From: Limnomonas spitsbergensis
Lineage: Eukaryota > Chlorophyta > Chlorophyceae > Chlamydomonadales
Assembly (NCBI GenBank): GCA_037349105.1
Contig: JAYJMM010000110.1
Span: forward strand, 558,001 to 622,000
DNA length: 64,000 nt
Reading direction: 5' to 3'
This document shows positions 1 to 10,850 of the stretch, one piece after another. A model generated the notes under the pieces. That model had not been told where the DNA came from, did not search any database, and saw only the letters and a program-made list of their open reading frames with translations. Each line of letters opens with the position of its first letter. Positions within the stretch are counted from its first letter, which is position 1. Both the position numbers and the translations under genes were made by a program.

Positions 1-24
1 TAAAAGTGAAATGACCCATACACT

Positions 25-141
25 TTTGCTCCTTTCCCTCCTCGTCCTTTTCGTTTCTTCTTTTCTCCCTTCTGAACAGTTGGGCGCCCACGCGGCCGAG
101 CTTTATGCGGGCCCAGAGGTGTAACGTTATTGACTTTGTTG
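25..141 (+). mobile_element. 5'-truncated LINE 3' tail with target-site duplication
   Basis: A pyrimidine-rich stretch followed by the tail motif GTTGGGCGCCCACGCGGCCG, then GGGCCCAGAGGTGTAACGTT. The same tail ends both long LINE copies in this window (about 11 kb minus, 51.1 kb plus). It is flanked by a direct repeat, 3-24 and 142-163, starting AAAGTGAAATGAC and matching at 20 of 22 positions. This is the signature of target-primed reverse transcription. It lies about 90 bases upstream of the start codon of the cysteine-rich gene, so it probably sits in that gene's 5' leader or promoter. A SINE borrowing the same tail is the alternative. Confidence 0.8.
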
Positions 142-228
142 AAAGTGAAATGACACACACACTGAAAAGCAAGAACACTGCTCAAACCTGTCCAGTCCCC
201 CATCAACAGGAATCACTCCGTCTACAGC

Positions 229-1264
229 ATGTCTCAATTCAACACGTCTCACGACAATGTGAAGAAATCCGACGGCTCCGCTTGGGTCGGTGACATGATT
301 CCTTGCATGGCCTGCTGCGGCTGCCTTTCGAGTTTGTACCTCAAGTTTCCTGAGTGCATCGGCTGCACCTATGAAGGCGTCTGCTGCTGCGCCTCGTCTG
401 GGGGCAAAGGCTGCAAGTGTGTCGGCTCCAGGAACCCGGGAGACGACAGACTCTGCGTGTGCTGCTCCAGCAGCTGCGACCTGGTGCAGGTGTCCACCTG
501 CTGCCTCAGCCAGGTATGACACATTAGGGATGTGGCAACGGCCCCAAGCTGCGGAGTTTCCTTAACCGCCACGCCCTGATAGGGCGTACCTTTCATTCAG
601 CCTTTCTTTGGAAAACAGACATCCAATGAAGGATGCCTCCAGCTGAGCATCGATGCAATGGCCTAGCAGTGTCCCCAAACAGTTAATTTGTGCGATACCG
701 TACCAAAGAAACTCCGCCTCAACAAATTTGGCAATCACAGATCTGCTCTCTTTTGTGCTCTGCTGGACTGTAAAACTCCACATAACGTCACAGCAGACCT
801 GCTCTCTTTGGTCACTGATGGCCTGTGTTCTCCAATCCTTGCAGGGCCAGTGCTTCTGCTTTGACAACCGTTACGCCTTCCCCTGCAACGCGGATGCACC
901 CTGCATGATCAACTGCTGCTGGATCAACCTCTATCCCACGATTGGATGCTGCCAGACAGTCGCCAAGCTGGTCCCTCACCTGACGCCCCCAGCTGCCGCT
1001 GCCACCACAGTCAACAACATCACCAACGTGTACAATATGGGGATGGTGCCCGTACCCCCGCAGCAGCAGGTCATGGGAGTGCCCCTACCCCCACAGCCCA
1101 TTCCCCCGCAACAGCAGGTCATGGCGGTGCCCCCGACCCCGCAGCAGCAGGTCAGGGAGGCGCTCCCACCCCCGCAGCCCGCACCCCCGCAGCAGCAGGT
1201 CAGGGAGGCGCCCCCACCCCCGCAGCCAGTACCCCCGCAGCAACAGGTCATGATCAACAAGTAA
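229..1264 (+). CDS. cysteine-rich protein with Pro/Gln-rich repeat tail
   Basis: Two exons, 229-513 and 845-1264, joined in phase 0 across a 331-bp intron (CAG|GTATGA ... TTGCAG|GGC), give 234 aa. The first 130 residues hold 25 cysteines, many as CC or CxC pairs (CCGC, CCCAS, CVCC, CFCF, INCCW, GCC), with no catalytic motif and no obvious signal peptide. The last 85 residues are repeats of PPQQQV followed by M or R, separated by Pro-rich spacers. The cysteine pattern suggests a metal-binding or membrane-associated small domain. I recall similar cysteine-rich proteins in algae and diatoms but cannot name the family, so no function is proposed. The intron contains copy A of a dispersed hairpin repeat. 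The intron boundary is well supported because cysteine-rich coding continues exactly across it. Confidence 0.75.
537..600 (+). repeat. dispersed hairpin repeat, copy A
   Basis: Contains CGGCCCCAAGCTGCG, a TTTCCTTAACC segment and the hairpin ACGCCC-TGAT-AGGGCGT, then a CTTT-rich end. Related copies lie at 33004-33080 (plus) and 60543-60634 (minus). This copy is inside the intron of the cysteine-rich gene. Confidence 0.75.
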
Positions 1265-1381
1265 CCCCCGCAAGCTGCGAGGTGGGTGCCGGTCGCCCAG
1301 GCAGGCTTCCTTGCTTTGATGTCGAACGCAGAGCTTGTTGCCGAAGCTGAGGGTGGATTTGGGTTGCTGCTGTTTATATGT

Positions 1382-1637
1382 CAATGACATTACACCTCTG
1401 GGCCCTGCTCAAAAAGGCCCGGCCGCGTGGGCGCCCAACTGTCCGATTGGAAGAAAAGACACTGAAGGTAAGAGGGGTGATAAGATTCCCAAGATTTTGC
1501 ATGGTCAGGAAATCTTCATTAGATTGACCATGCAGGCTCCACCCTACCCCCGAAGAGCCTGCATGGTCGGTCCCAACCATGCAAAATCTTGGAAATCTTC
1601 TGCTCGGTAAAGCCTCCCCCAAGAAAGAGGTAAAGAA
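1382..1637 (-). mobile_element. 5'-truncated LINE tail insertion, 256 bp, perfect TSD
   Basis: The reverse-complement tail (ACACCTCTGGGCCCTGCTCA then GCGTGGGCGCCCAACTG) opens the insertion, followed by purine-rich DNA and a nested foldback. The 13-bp direct repeat GCTGTTTATATGT is found intact on both sides (1369-1381 and 1638-1650), which defines the insertion exactly. It lies about 120 bases past the stop codon of the cysteine-rich gene, probably in its 3' UTR. Confidence 0.85.
1484..1597. repeat. nested foldback inside LINE-tail insertion
   Basis: The outer arms 1484-1505 and 1576-1597 pair at 21 of 22 positions (core AAGATTTTGCATGGT). The inner arms 1526-1539 and 1555-1568 pair perfectly over 14 bases (GACCATGCAGGCTC). 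Transcribed RNA from either strand would form a long bulged hairpin. Confidence 0.8.
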
Positions 1638-1737
1638 GCTGTTTATATGTGCATCCCTGCCTTGTGAGGGCGGATTTAGGTTGCTGCTCTATCCATATAT
1701 GCCTCTTGGCAAGCCTGTGCCCCCTCTGCAGCGTTTC

Positions 1738-2045
1738 TTTTAGTGTCAGATCACTTTCAGCTACAGTTCAGCTACACTTCTACGACCTCCGGTCACAAGC
1801 CCCTGGTGCGCCCCCCCCTGCTGCTTGGGCTACCAAGAGAAGGCCAGTCCAGGCTTTGTGTGAAGCGGATCAGAGATGGCCATGGGGCTGCCCATCGAAG
1901 GTTGTCTGGTACTCAGTAAAAATGACACTGATGCAGACCAGCCGGAGGAGGCTCTAGCAGCAGGGCGGGCCAAGCCAGGGACTTTTGGCCAGAGACCACA
2001 GAGTAGCTGAACTGTAGCTAAAAGTGATACAGCACCGACTAAAAC
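1738..2045. repeat. foldback repeat family (GGGACCAAACCTTGA family)
   Basis: A left arm starting TTTTAGTGTCAGATCACTTT and a right arm ending at about 2043 are imperfect reverse complements over about 90 bases; both contain AGCTACAGTTCAGCTAC. The centre includes GGCCAGTCCAGGCTTTG, related to the dispersed motif at 33.2, 34.97, 38.9 and 40.3 kb. It could be a MITE-like non-autonomous element; no terminal duplication was confirmed. Confidence 0.5.
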
Positions 2046-3530
2046 TGAAAATAAACTCTGGTAACGTTGACCGAGTATGGAGGCCCGGAGCCTTGGTGTC
2101 ACGTGGATGAATCAGGATGTGATGCAGCTTTCCACGCGGCGCCTCTTCATTTGGCCTGCCGTCTGTCATTTTTGATTTTGGGAATCTGACCTTCCCAATT
2201 AATTGTACCTGCACGTTCCTTCTTTCAGATTTTGCCGACATCCTCAAGCGTATCGCAAGAAAGGACATGCCTCAAGTGCAAGTAAGAAGTATCAACACAA
2301 GGACGACTGGATGACAAGGCAGTGGGCTTGCTTGCTTGGGGGCAGATGGGATGCAGGTGCCATGCATGAAGTGTTTTGTTCTGCCGGGATAGAAACTGGA
2401 GCTTAGTAAATAGCTCTTGCGCATAGCCTTGAAGGCCTTGCACAGCTTCCTCAGATCTTCTCATGTGCTCGTGATTTGTCTGAGTGCTGACTGAGTGATG
2501 ACTGAGTGATGACATGTAGCCACATGGTGGTCATGCATGATGCATCCGCCCATCCAAGTATTCACTAGCTAATGTCTGCTTGATTGGGGTATTGGTCGAG
2601 GAACCTTCTGACGTTTTCTTTGGAGTCTTGTATTTCAAGCATCATTCGTATTTATGAGTGGCTGGACTGCCATATCGACGCCCTACCAAGTCATGGTATC
2701 GCCCCTTGCTCGGGGCTCTTAGTCAGGCAGTTGCAGGGGCAGGCACCGACTGGCACTTAATACTGGCAGGCAGCTGCCTGCAGGGCGGGGGATGCCCCAT
2801 TCCCCCTCCCTGAGACTGCAGGTACGTAGGGGGATCCCCCGCCCTGCTGGCAGGCATGATTCGACCGGGACACCGGGTGCGTGGGTTTTGATGAAAATCA
2901 CCTGTGCGTCGCAGGCTAGGTAGGGCCAACGCCACTTGTATGCTGCTTTGACTGAAACACAGCTCAGCACAGGCGACTTTTTTAAAACCCGATATGCCGA
3001 CCGGCAGAAACTTCGACCGGACCGGCGTGTCGGGGAGCCTGGCTATCACGGTCGACCAGCATGCAGAGCATGAAAACGCTGCTTGATTGCGTCAGACCCT
3101 GTTTCCCGAAGAATGCATGTGTGTAGTAAGTTAACAAACGTGTGGACCTTCATGAGAGCTCATAAACCGCAAGGGAAGGTGGTGTCAGTAGCAGAACTGC
3201 TCGCCGGAAGAAGTCTCCCCCCAGCTCCCGCACCGGCGGCTCACGCATCGTCAGCGAGACAGCGACAGCAGGAGTCGCTTCATTCACTTACTGCCCCAAG
3301 TGACAGCCGCTAATATCAAACACGCCTCGTCTGGTCACACTTAGCAGCAGCATTCGGGGCTATAACCTCCGTCGCAGCCGAATGAGGCACTAGAGGCCCA
3401 CGCATCGGGTCCTCAGGCGTCGTCATTCAGCTGCACTCAGCTACCAGTCAACTACCTGGCTGGTACCACGTTTGAACCAGCAGAAGAAGCCACATTCGGA
3501 ATTCAGGGCTCCGACGTGGACAGCAGCTCC
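2046..3530. other. intergenic, no gene recognised
   Basis: No convincing exon was found. An inverted repeat at about 2765-2857 pairs GCAGGGCGGGGGAT with ATCCCCCGCCCTGC. A short tandem of TGACTGAGTGATGAC lies near 2487-2512. The right end should contain the promoter of the membrane-protein gene starting at 3531. Confidence 0.5.
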
Positions 3531-6500
3531 ATGCAGCTAGGAGCCCAATTGTGGATCGCGGTGCTGCTAATTTTCTCGACGTTCTGTCCATTAGGTGAGA
3601 AAAACGAGTGATACCGGTAGTGTGATACCCATGTGGTATTCGTGTTCATAAACCCTAGTAGTCACCGGTCGTGCCAACTCAATTGCTTTCCTTACAGCCA
3701 GGCATCACATTACCGGTATTTGTTTTATGGTGCCATTCAGTACAGTTCTGCCACGAAGCGGCCTACGGCTGGGGAGGAAGATCCTGGTGCGGCTATGAAG
3801 CCTTGTTGCTCGTGCCGCAGGCTGTGTAGGCCGGTCAATGTTTGATCCCATCAGAACAGTGATGGCTGCCCGGAAGCCCCCTTAATAAGGTGGAATGGTA
3901 TGCAAAATATTGGCACAACAGCTGCCTTCTCATAAGCTAGCTATCCTGAACCTGTCAATAGCATCGAGAATTGAGAGAATCAGCTTTGGTGCTCTACCCC
4001 GCACCTCTTGAACTTGAAACCACCCAGGGGCTGATCCACTTAACCATAGGCTGCAGTGCCAGCACTCAACCAGCAGGACCCAGTCGCCATTCAATGACGT
4101 TGCACCAGTATGCACTATGCAGTCCCTGAATCAAAATAAATCCCTGATATTTTGGAATGTGCAAACACGCTTTTGGGGCAGAAATTTGGAAACCAGGCTC
4201 ACGGCTGCTGAAACTGGAGGCCTGCCTCAAAACTGGCCCAATACACGTAGGCGATGTTAGCAGTGCTTATTTAGTGCACGCCAGATCATCTCAAGCAGGT
4301 CACCGATCGGCCATACCTGGGCTGATTGGGAGGGGGAAACATGAGCGGCTGCCTACCTCCTGGCCAACACAGCAGGGCCTGCTCCATGAGGTCCCAAAGC
4401 TGCATGCTGAGCTGTTGCCAAAGTGTAACTTGAGCACCCATACAAATGTGCAGCCCGGACCTTACACTGGGAGATAGCAGGCAGGAGGGATGTCAACCTA
4501 AACCGGTGTCCCATGTTTTGGAATGTGCAAACAGCGAAAATGAAAAGCATGCTGGAGACACAATTTGAAAGGCAGGCATGCAGCTGCTCCTACAGGGCGG
4601 TGTTTGCAGGTGACTGGGGAGTCCATAAGATAAAAAATGGCTCGTCGTTTGTTCTTCGCGTGTTCGGGTACCACACCAGTAGTTTGTGAACTAAAAACAA
4701 GCCAGGGCCAGCGGCTGTAGCGTGGGGCTGGGATAGTGTGAGAGCCAGGGCCAGCAGTCGTAGCTTTGGGCTGGGCCAGAGCGAGGGCCATCCGTAGTAG
4801 CTTTGGGCCAGGGCCAGGGCCAGCAGGTGTAGCTTACTAGCTTTGGCCCAGAGCCATAACCATCAGTTGTAGCTTTGGGCTGGGCCAGAGCGAGGGCCAC
4901 CAGTCGTAGCTTTGCGCCAGGGCCACGGCCAGCAGTTGTAGCTTACGTCAGTTCAGAAGCCAGAGCTTGCAGTCGTAGCTCTGGGCTGCACCGGGTTAGT
5001 ATATACAGCCCAAGCAGCCACAAGAGGGCTCCAGGCAACGACCAGCTGCCCTGCAGTTGGTCCACGAGGCCCGTGTACGGCAGCGCTGTTTTAATGCGCT
5101 TCAGCTGAACTCCAGCCACATCATAGGGTACGGCCCAGGGGCATGTTGAAGCATGCCCTGTTGCTTGGGACCAACTTGCGAGGGGGGGGGGGCGTCCTGG
5201 CTGCAAGCTGAGTGTGGTCTGGCCCTGAGTGGCCCAGTGTTGGCTTTCTGCCAGACCCCAAGGGGCCCAGGGTGGTTTGATGTAACCTAAATCTATACCC
5301 TGCTTGAAGTCCTGACAACAGCATCTTGCCACTCATGCAAGCAGATACCTCAAAACAGCTGCTAGCTTCCTTGCCCCACCCGCTGGCAGCTACCTTATAA
5401 CAGGTGCTAGCTTCCTTGCCCCACCCGCTGGCAGCTACCTTCAAACTGCTGATAGCTTCCTTGTTCCACCTGCTGGCAGCTACCTTAAAACAGGTGCTAG
5501 CTTCCTTGCCCCACCCGCCGACAGCTACCTTAAAACAGGTGCTAGCTTACTTGCCTCACCCGCTGGCAGCTACCTTCAAACTGCTGCTGGCTTCCTTGCC
5601 CCACCCGCTGGCAGCTACCTTCAATCTGCTGATAGCTTCCTTGTTCCACCTGCTGGCAGCTACCTTAAAACAGGTGCTAGCTTCCTTGCCCCACCCGCTG
5701 GCAGCTACCTTAAAACAGCTGCTAGCTTCCTAGCCTCACCCGCTGGTAGCTACCGTCAAACATCTGCTGGCTTCCTAGCCCCACCCGCATGCAGCTACCC
5801 TCCAACAGCTGCTAGCTTCCTTGCCCCACCCGCTGGCAGCTATCTTCAAACAGCTGCTAGCTTCCTAGCCCCGTCTGCTGGCAGCTACCTTCAAATGCTG
5901 CTGGCCTCCTTTTCCCAACCGCTGGCAGCTACCTTAAAACATCTGCTAGCTTTCTGACATAGTCAGCGGGGCGCCCACTTGGCCGGGCCTCTTTGAGCAG
6001 AGCAATTTAAATATGAATTTTCTCTTATCCTTATGCACACAGGCACCTCGGGGGGTCGTGCTGTACTGCCCAGTCAGCATCAGAGGCTCCCCGGACCGCT
6101 GAGTCATCAGCGGCGGCCCCCAGAACCGCTGAGTCATCAGCGACAGCTTCCTGAACTGCTGAGTCATCAGCGGCAGCTTCCTGAACCGCTGAGTCATCAG
6201 CGGCGGAGGCTCTCTGCTCCCCTGATGCATCCATGGCACCTCTCTGGCCCGCTCAGTCATCGCCTGCATCTGTTACAGTTTCTCTCTACACCAGTATCAC
6301 TACCTCTCGCCGCCGCCCCTGCCCCAGGACAAGCACCAGGATCACTACCTCTCGCTGCCGCCCCTGCCCCAGGACAAGCACCAGGATCGCTACCTCTGGT
6401 AGCCGCCCCTGTCCCAGGGCCTGCACCAGTGTCCCTGCCTCGTGCCACCGCCCCTACCCCAGGGCCAGTACCAATGCCACTGCCTCTGGCCACCACCCCT

Positions 6501-9236
6501 GTCCCAGACCAAGCACAAGGGCCCCTTCAACCGGCCGGCCCAGAGCCTTCAAGAACAGACCTGCAGCAGGCAGCAGGCCCTGGTCTAAACCCATCACAGA
6601 CAGCAGGCCCCAACTTAAACACCCCGCTAGCCACGAACCGTGACAGCTCAAACCTGACGCTGGCGGCGAGCCCCGGTTCAAACCTTCCGCAAGCTGTTGC
6701 AGGCGGAGGTTCCGCAGAACCCGCGCCCCCGGGCAAGGACGCAGCCGACTCCAGCGGCAATGCAACCTCCTTGGCGCTTCAGTCTCTGCTGCAGTCCCTG
6801 CGCAACGAGACCCTGCTGCCCGCGCTCACCGTGGCCGTCATCGTGCCCGCTGATCAGCGCCAACTCGTCTACTACTTCCCGCTCGTCCCCGGGACTCGCG
6901 ATGCCCTGGACGCCCAGGTGGTTGCCCTGCTGCCGGGCGGGCCGCCCGCGCCTCCAGGCAGCCCCGCTGCGGCGGCAGTTGCGCCGCAGGGGTCGGGGCC
7001 GGGCGGGGGCGCGCCGGCGAACCCGCAGACCTCTTCCTTACAAGGTCGGGCTGAGGATCTCTCACCGGGGGAGGTTCCCCCACCGCTGATGCTGCCAAGC
7101 AGCATCGGCAGGGGCGCCTCGAAGTTTTCCTTTATTACTAACGCGTCCGCATCATCCTGGTCGCCTGCCCCGCCGGGGCTGAACGCGGCACCCAGCAGAG
7201 GCAGCGGAGGCGATAGCAGCGCCAGTAACGGCAACTCGGGCGGTTCAGCACAGCTGCCTCCGGCGGCCACGCTCGAGGGTGGCGGTTCTGGAGCGACGGA
7301 GCCTGGAGCCACGCAGCCCTCGCCGCTGCAGCCGCCACCAGCTGGGACAGTGCAGGGCAGGAACGATGCCGGTGGCACCGGTGGCGGCGGAGGCGGCAGC
7401 CCCTTCGGTGCAACGGGGGGCAGCAGCAGCAGCAGCAGCAGCATGCAGGGCCTGGTCATCGCTCTCAGTGTTTCCCTACCCGCGGCCGCCCTGGGCGGCT
7501 GGGCGGCGGCGAGGGTGTTTCTCCGCAGCCGGTGGGCCAACAGGAGGAGCAAGTTCCGGGTCGTCCTTCCAAAGCGGTCCGCAGCAGGCAGGGCGACCCG
7601 CGGGCAGGTGGGCGGAGCAGGATGCGTACTGCTCCGCCATCTAGCTCGAATCACGCCTCTGGCAGTACATGTAATGCACGAGGACCGAGCAGTACAAGTC
7701 CTTCCTAGCGCGAGTGCCCTCCCGCCACCGGCGGCGGCGGTGGTGGCGCAACCCAGCCCGCAGCGTATGAATTGGATGCTGATGCCAGGGCGGTGGGCGA
7801 GGCTTGGATCTGTACTGCCAGAGGAGAGATCTGGAGCAGAACAGGTGCCACCCTCCGCGGAGCCAAGGTGTGGGATGAGTCCGGAGGCAATGTTCTTCCA
7901 GGAGGTCTTACCGGGCAAGCTGTCGATGCTGCCTGAGATAACTCCGGCAAGATGCCAGCACGTTGGAAGCGCTTGGGCAATGCAGCAAGCAGATGAGGTG
8001 CGGCAGAGGCCGCCGCCGCCGCCACCGCCACGACCGGCGGATTCGGGAGCGATGCAGCAGGCAAAAGGGGAAAGGAGACGAGGCGTGACGCCGCAACTAC
8101 CCAGGGAGATCTCACTGTGTAATAGGCAGCCGGCGAGGCTGCCTGAGATAAGCCCGGCAGGACGTCAGCGCATTGCAAGCGCTGGAGCCATGCAGCAAGC
8201 AGGAGAGGCGCGGCAGAGGCCGCAGCCGCCGCCGTCGCAACGACCGGCGAACTCGGGAGTGATGCAGCATTCAAAATGGGGGGGGAGACAGGTAGTGACG
8301 CTGCCAATGCGGGACCGCATCGGCATCTGGGAGTGCAGAACCCAGGGAGGGTTTCGAGTGCCGCAGCCAGCAACCGCAGACGGCGCAAAGCTTACAACGC
8401 CTGGGACAGGCTGCACGCAGCTGGCGGTTGTTGGCGGTACAACACATGCGGCAGCTGGGAGCAAGGCACAGCCGCGCCAAGAGGTACGGCCAGAGGCCGT
8501 GCGCATGGTGCAGCCAGAAGCCGTGCGCATGGTGCAGCCAGAGGCCATGCGCATGGCGCAGCCAGAGGCCTTGCGCATGGCGCAGCCACAGGCCATGCGC
8601 ATGGCGCAGCCTGCGATCGCACGGAGCCCGCAGTGGCAGCAGCACCCTGTCGTCACAGACCATGAACATCATGCTGCCCCACCCAGGGTATGGGGAGCTC
8701 TCGGAGATCCCTCAAAAACCACGCAGCATGCAGCGCGACGAGCGGAATCGCCGCCGTCACCATCGACCACCGCGTGGCTGCCGATGCCGCCATGGGACGT
8801 GGTCGTGGTTGGGCATGGGGCTGCGGGGAGGCACCAGCTGCGGCCCGCTGGCATGGGCATGGAGCGGCGCGCGGCCATGCCTGGCCGAAGGACGCAGCGG
8901 GCGCATAATCACGCGGTGCTTCAAGTACCACAGCGTGCCACAGCTGCTTCTAGGGCAGTACAGCAAATCGATGTTTCCCAGGGCTGGAAACTCGGGGCTG
9001 TCTCTGAGGATGTGCAGCCTGGGGCCAGGGGCCAGGGGGGAATTGAACGGCCCAGGGCCGCCGCTGGGGGGGGTCAGCCCTGGGTCTCGGGCTGCCCTGC
9101 CCCGGAAGGCCCGCCTCTTCTTGGCGGAGGCCAGTTGGGGGCTGTCGTATCTGGGAGGTCACAGCGAGGGGGCATCATGGGGGAGGGGCCAAGTTCAGAA
9201 ATCCACATCCATATTCACAGCGGGCACCATAAATGA
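3531..9236 (+). CDS. putative single-pass membrane protein, Pro/Ala-rich ectodomain
   Basis: The model has two exons, 3531-3594 and 6043-9236. Exon 1 encodes a typical signal peptide (MQLGAQLWIAVLLIFSTFCP) and ends at a GTGAGA donor in phase 1. The large exon opens in phase 1 after TTATGCACACAG, so they join in frame to about 1,085 aa. The ectodomain starts with 10-aa repeats around LSHQRQLPEP and 16-aa repeats around LPLAAAPAPGQAPGS, then has a more complex stretch near residues 250-340 and a Gly/Ser-rich stalk. A membrane helix (about residues 490-515, LVIALSVSLPAAALGGWAAA) is followed by a basic stop-transfer segment. The roughly 560-aa tail contains two copies of a 60-aa block and five 8-aa repeats of the type EAVRMVQP. 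The ORF stays open for 3.2 kb but is repetitive, and the tail after residue 540 is the least certain part. Function unknown; a cell-surface role is inferred from topology only. Confidence 0.55.
4695..4990 (+). repeat. minisatellite in intron 1 (GGCCAGCAGTTGTAGCTT)
   Basis: About six diverged units of roughly 45-60 bases built from GGCCAGCAGTTGTAGCTTTG and GGGCTGGGCCAGAGCGAG. It lies within the long intron of the putative membrane-protein gene. Confidence 0.75.
5345..5955 (+). repeat. 45-bp minisatellite, about 13 copies
   Basis: The unit contains GCTAGCTTCCTTGCCCCACC, then CGCTGGCAGCTACCTT and a variable CAAAC or AAAAC. Because 45 is a multiple of three, one frame stays open for over 100 codons, but early units carry stops and no splice signal links them, so I treat it as intronic repeat. 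Confidence 0.85.
5960..6003 (+). mobile_element. short LINE-tail relic
   Basis: GGGGCGCCCACTTGGCCGGG followed by CCTCTTTGAGCAGAGCA matches the LINE tail in sense orientation. It ends about 40 bases before the 3' splice site of the membrane-protein intron, so the insertion contributes to the acceptor region. Confidence 0.6.
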
Positions 9237-10850
9237 CTAAATGAGTGATTTCATAATTGACACACACGTAACGCGAAAGCGATCACACGTTGACCCTGCA
9301 TTACTGCCGCCCATTTTTTCCCTTTCAATTTGTCGGTGACAGAGAATTAGTAGCGAGCTTCGGGGTCTTGGGGATGGTTAAGGGTTTGGTGTCTTTCAGG
9401 GATAGATATTGCTCCGATGCTGAGTGTCAATGAATGACCGTCTCAAGTACGGTACACGGTATAAATATTCACGTTTTTTGTTTGAAGCCTTCTGGGGTAG
9501 GGCCTGCATAACATGCGCATCATAAAATGATCTTAGGTACTGTTTCAATCTGATTTCCCAAAGCAAGAAAATGCATTTGGCCCTCACCGGAGCGATAACC
9601 CAAACCTGAAAAACAGCATACAACATTCTCCCAGACCTCTTATATCCTAAATATAAGCTAATTTTGGTCCTTGTCATTGTGCTCCTCCCATGCTGTGGGA
9701 ATGCCCCTCCCATGCGGTAGACATGCCCCTCTAATTTGGTGGGTGTGCTCCCCCCATGCAGTGGTGCGCTCCTCCCATGCGGTAGACATGTCCCACTCAT
9801 TTGGTGGGTGTGCTCCTCCCATTCAGTGGGTGTACTCCCCCCATGCAGTGGGTGTGCTCCCCCCATGATGTAGGTGTGCTCCTCCCATGCAGTAAGTGCG
9901 CTCCCCCCATGCAGTGGGTGTGCTCCTCCCATGCAGTGAGTGTGCTCCCCCCATGCAGTGGGTGCGCTCCTCCCATGCGGTAGGCATGCTCCTCCCATGC
10001 GGTAGCCACACTCCTCCCATGCAGCGGTCGTGCTCGTACCATGCACTAGGTGTCCTCCTCGGCTCCTTGGAGTCCTCGCATACAGTGGGCGCGCTGCTGC
10101 GTCACTGGCGCTCGTCCTGAGCGTCTTGAACATTGTCAGCTGTATCAACAAAATTCGGACAGATGTGTGCGTGTTGATGCTGATGCAGCATTTGAGATGC
10201 AAGAAATGAAGTTTCCTAGTCTTTGTGTCTACTAGGAGAAAGAAAGGAAACGCAGTTGCGTGGCTTCAGGAATATAGACTTTACCACGATTTAGCCTCAA
10301 CAAGGTTTGTCACCGAAGGTTCAGATGTTCAGGATTGCGGGTGAGACGTACGGTACATGTGCTGCTTTGGCTTCAGTGCCGGCACTCCGAGCCTCGAACC
10401 TCCTGAGCGATGAGTGGAGCTCATGAATCCTTATTGGATTTTAGCAGGGGGCACTTCAGTTGAGCACGTATTTCAAAAGTCTCGTTTGAAAAAGCCGAAA
10501 CAAACAGGCTGCGATCCAGGGATTATCCAGGGCCACGATCTGGGAAACTTTGAAACCGTGTTGCATCAACGGTGTTCCCTTTCCCGTCCACCCGTCCACT
10601 CCCATGCCATTCATGAACATGGGATTACGGGTGGACCGTAATTCTTGACCGTAATGCTCGGAAACCTGAGGAGCCAGACCGTAAACATAGCAGATTCGAA
10701 AATGGTAGTGATTAGTGAAAGTCCTGAAGTCCCTAGTGAACGATGCTGTGTTCCTGGACGAAGGTGCATACCCAGAAGCTCTCCACATTTCTTCCTTTCA
10801 TAGCAAGCTTCTGGTCTGCTACACAACTAGGCAACTAGCGGTAGCATGTC
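9237..10850. other. intergenic, minisatellite only
   Basis: Apart from the 21-bp minisatellite at 9665-10060 I see no gene. The minus-strand reading frame across it is open only because the unit is a multiple of three. The flanks (9237-9660 and 10060-10850) show no recognisable coding or RNA signal. Confidence 0.5.
9665..10060 (+). repeat. 21-bp minisatellite
   Basis: About 18 units of the form GTGTGCTCCTCCCATGCAGTG, with alternating CTCCTCC and CTCCCCC variants. It gives Gly/His-rich translations on the minus strand and is unlikely to be a real protein. Confidence 0.85.

Noticed and set aside
5404..5733. 109-aa ORF with LLASLPHPLAATFK repeats
   Set aside because: Open only because the 45-bp minisatellite is divisible by three; neighbouring units carry stops and it lies in an intron.
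6872..7918. 348-aa minus-strand ORF
   Set aside because: GC-rich shadow opposite the membrane-protein exon; the plus frame has a signal peptide, a helix and matching splice phases.
9396..10202. 268-aa minus-strand ORF, Gly/His-rich
   Set aside because: Mostly translation of a 21-bp minisatellite; flanking residues show no domain.
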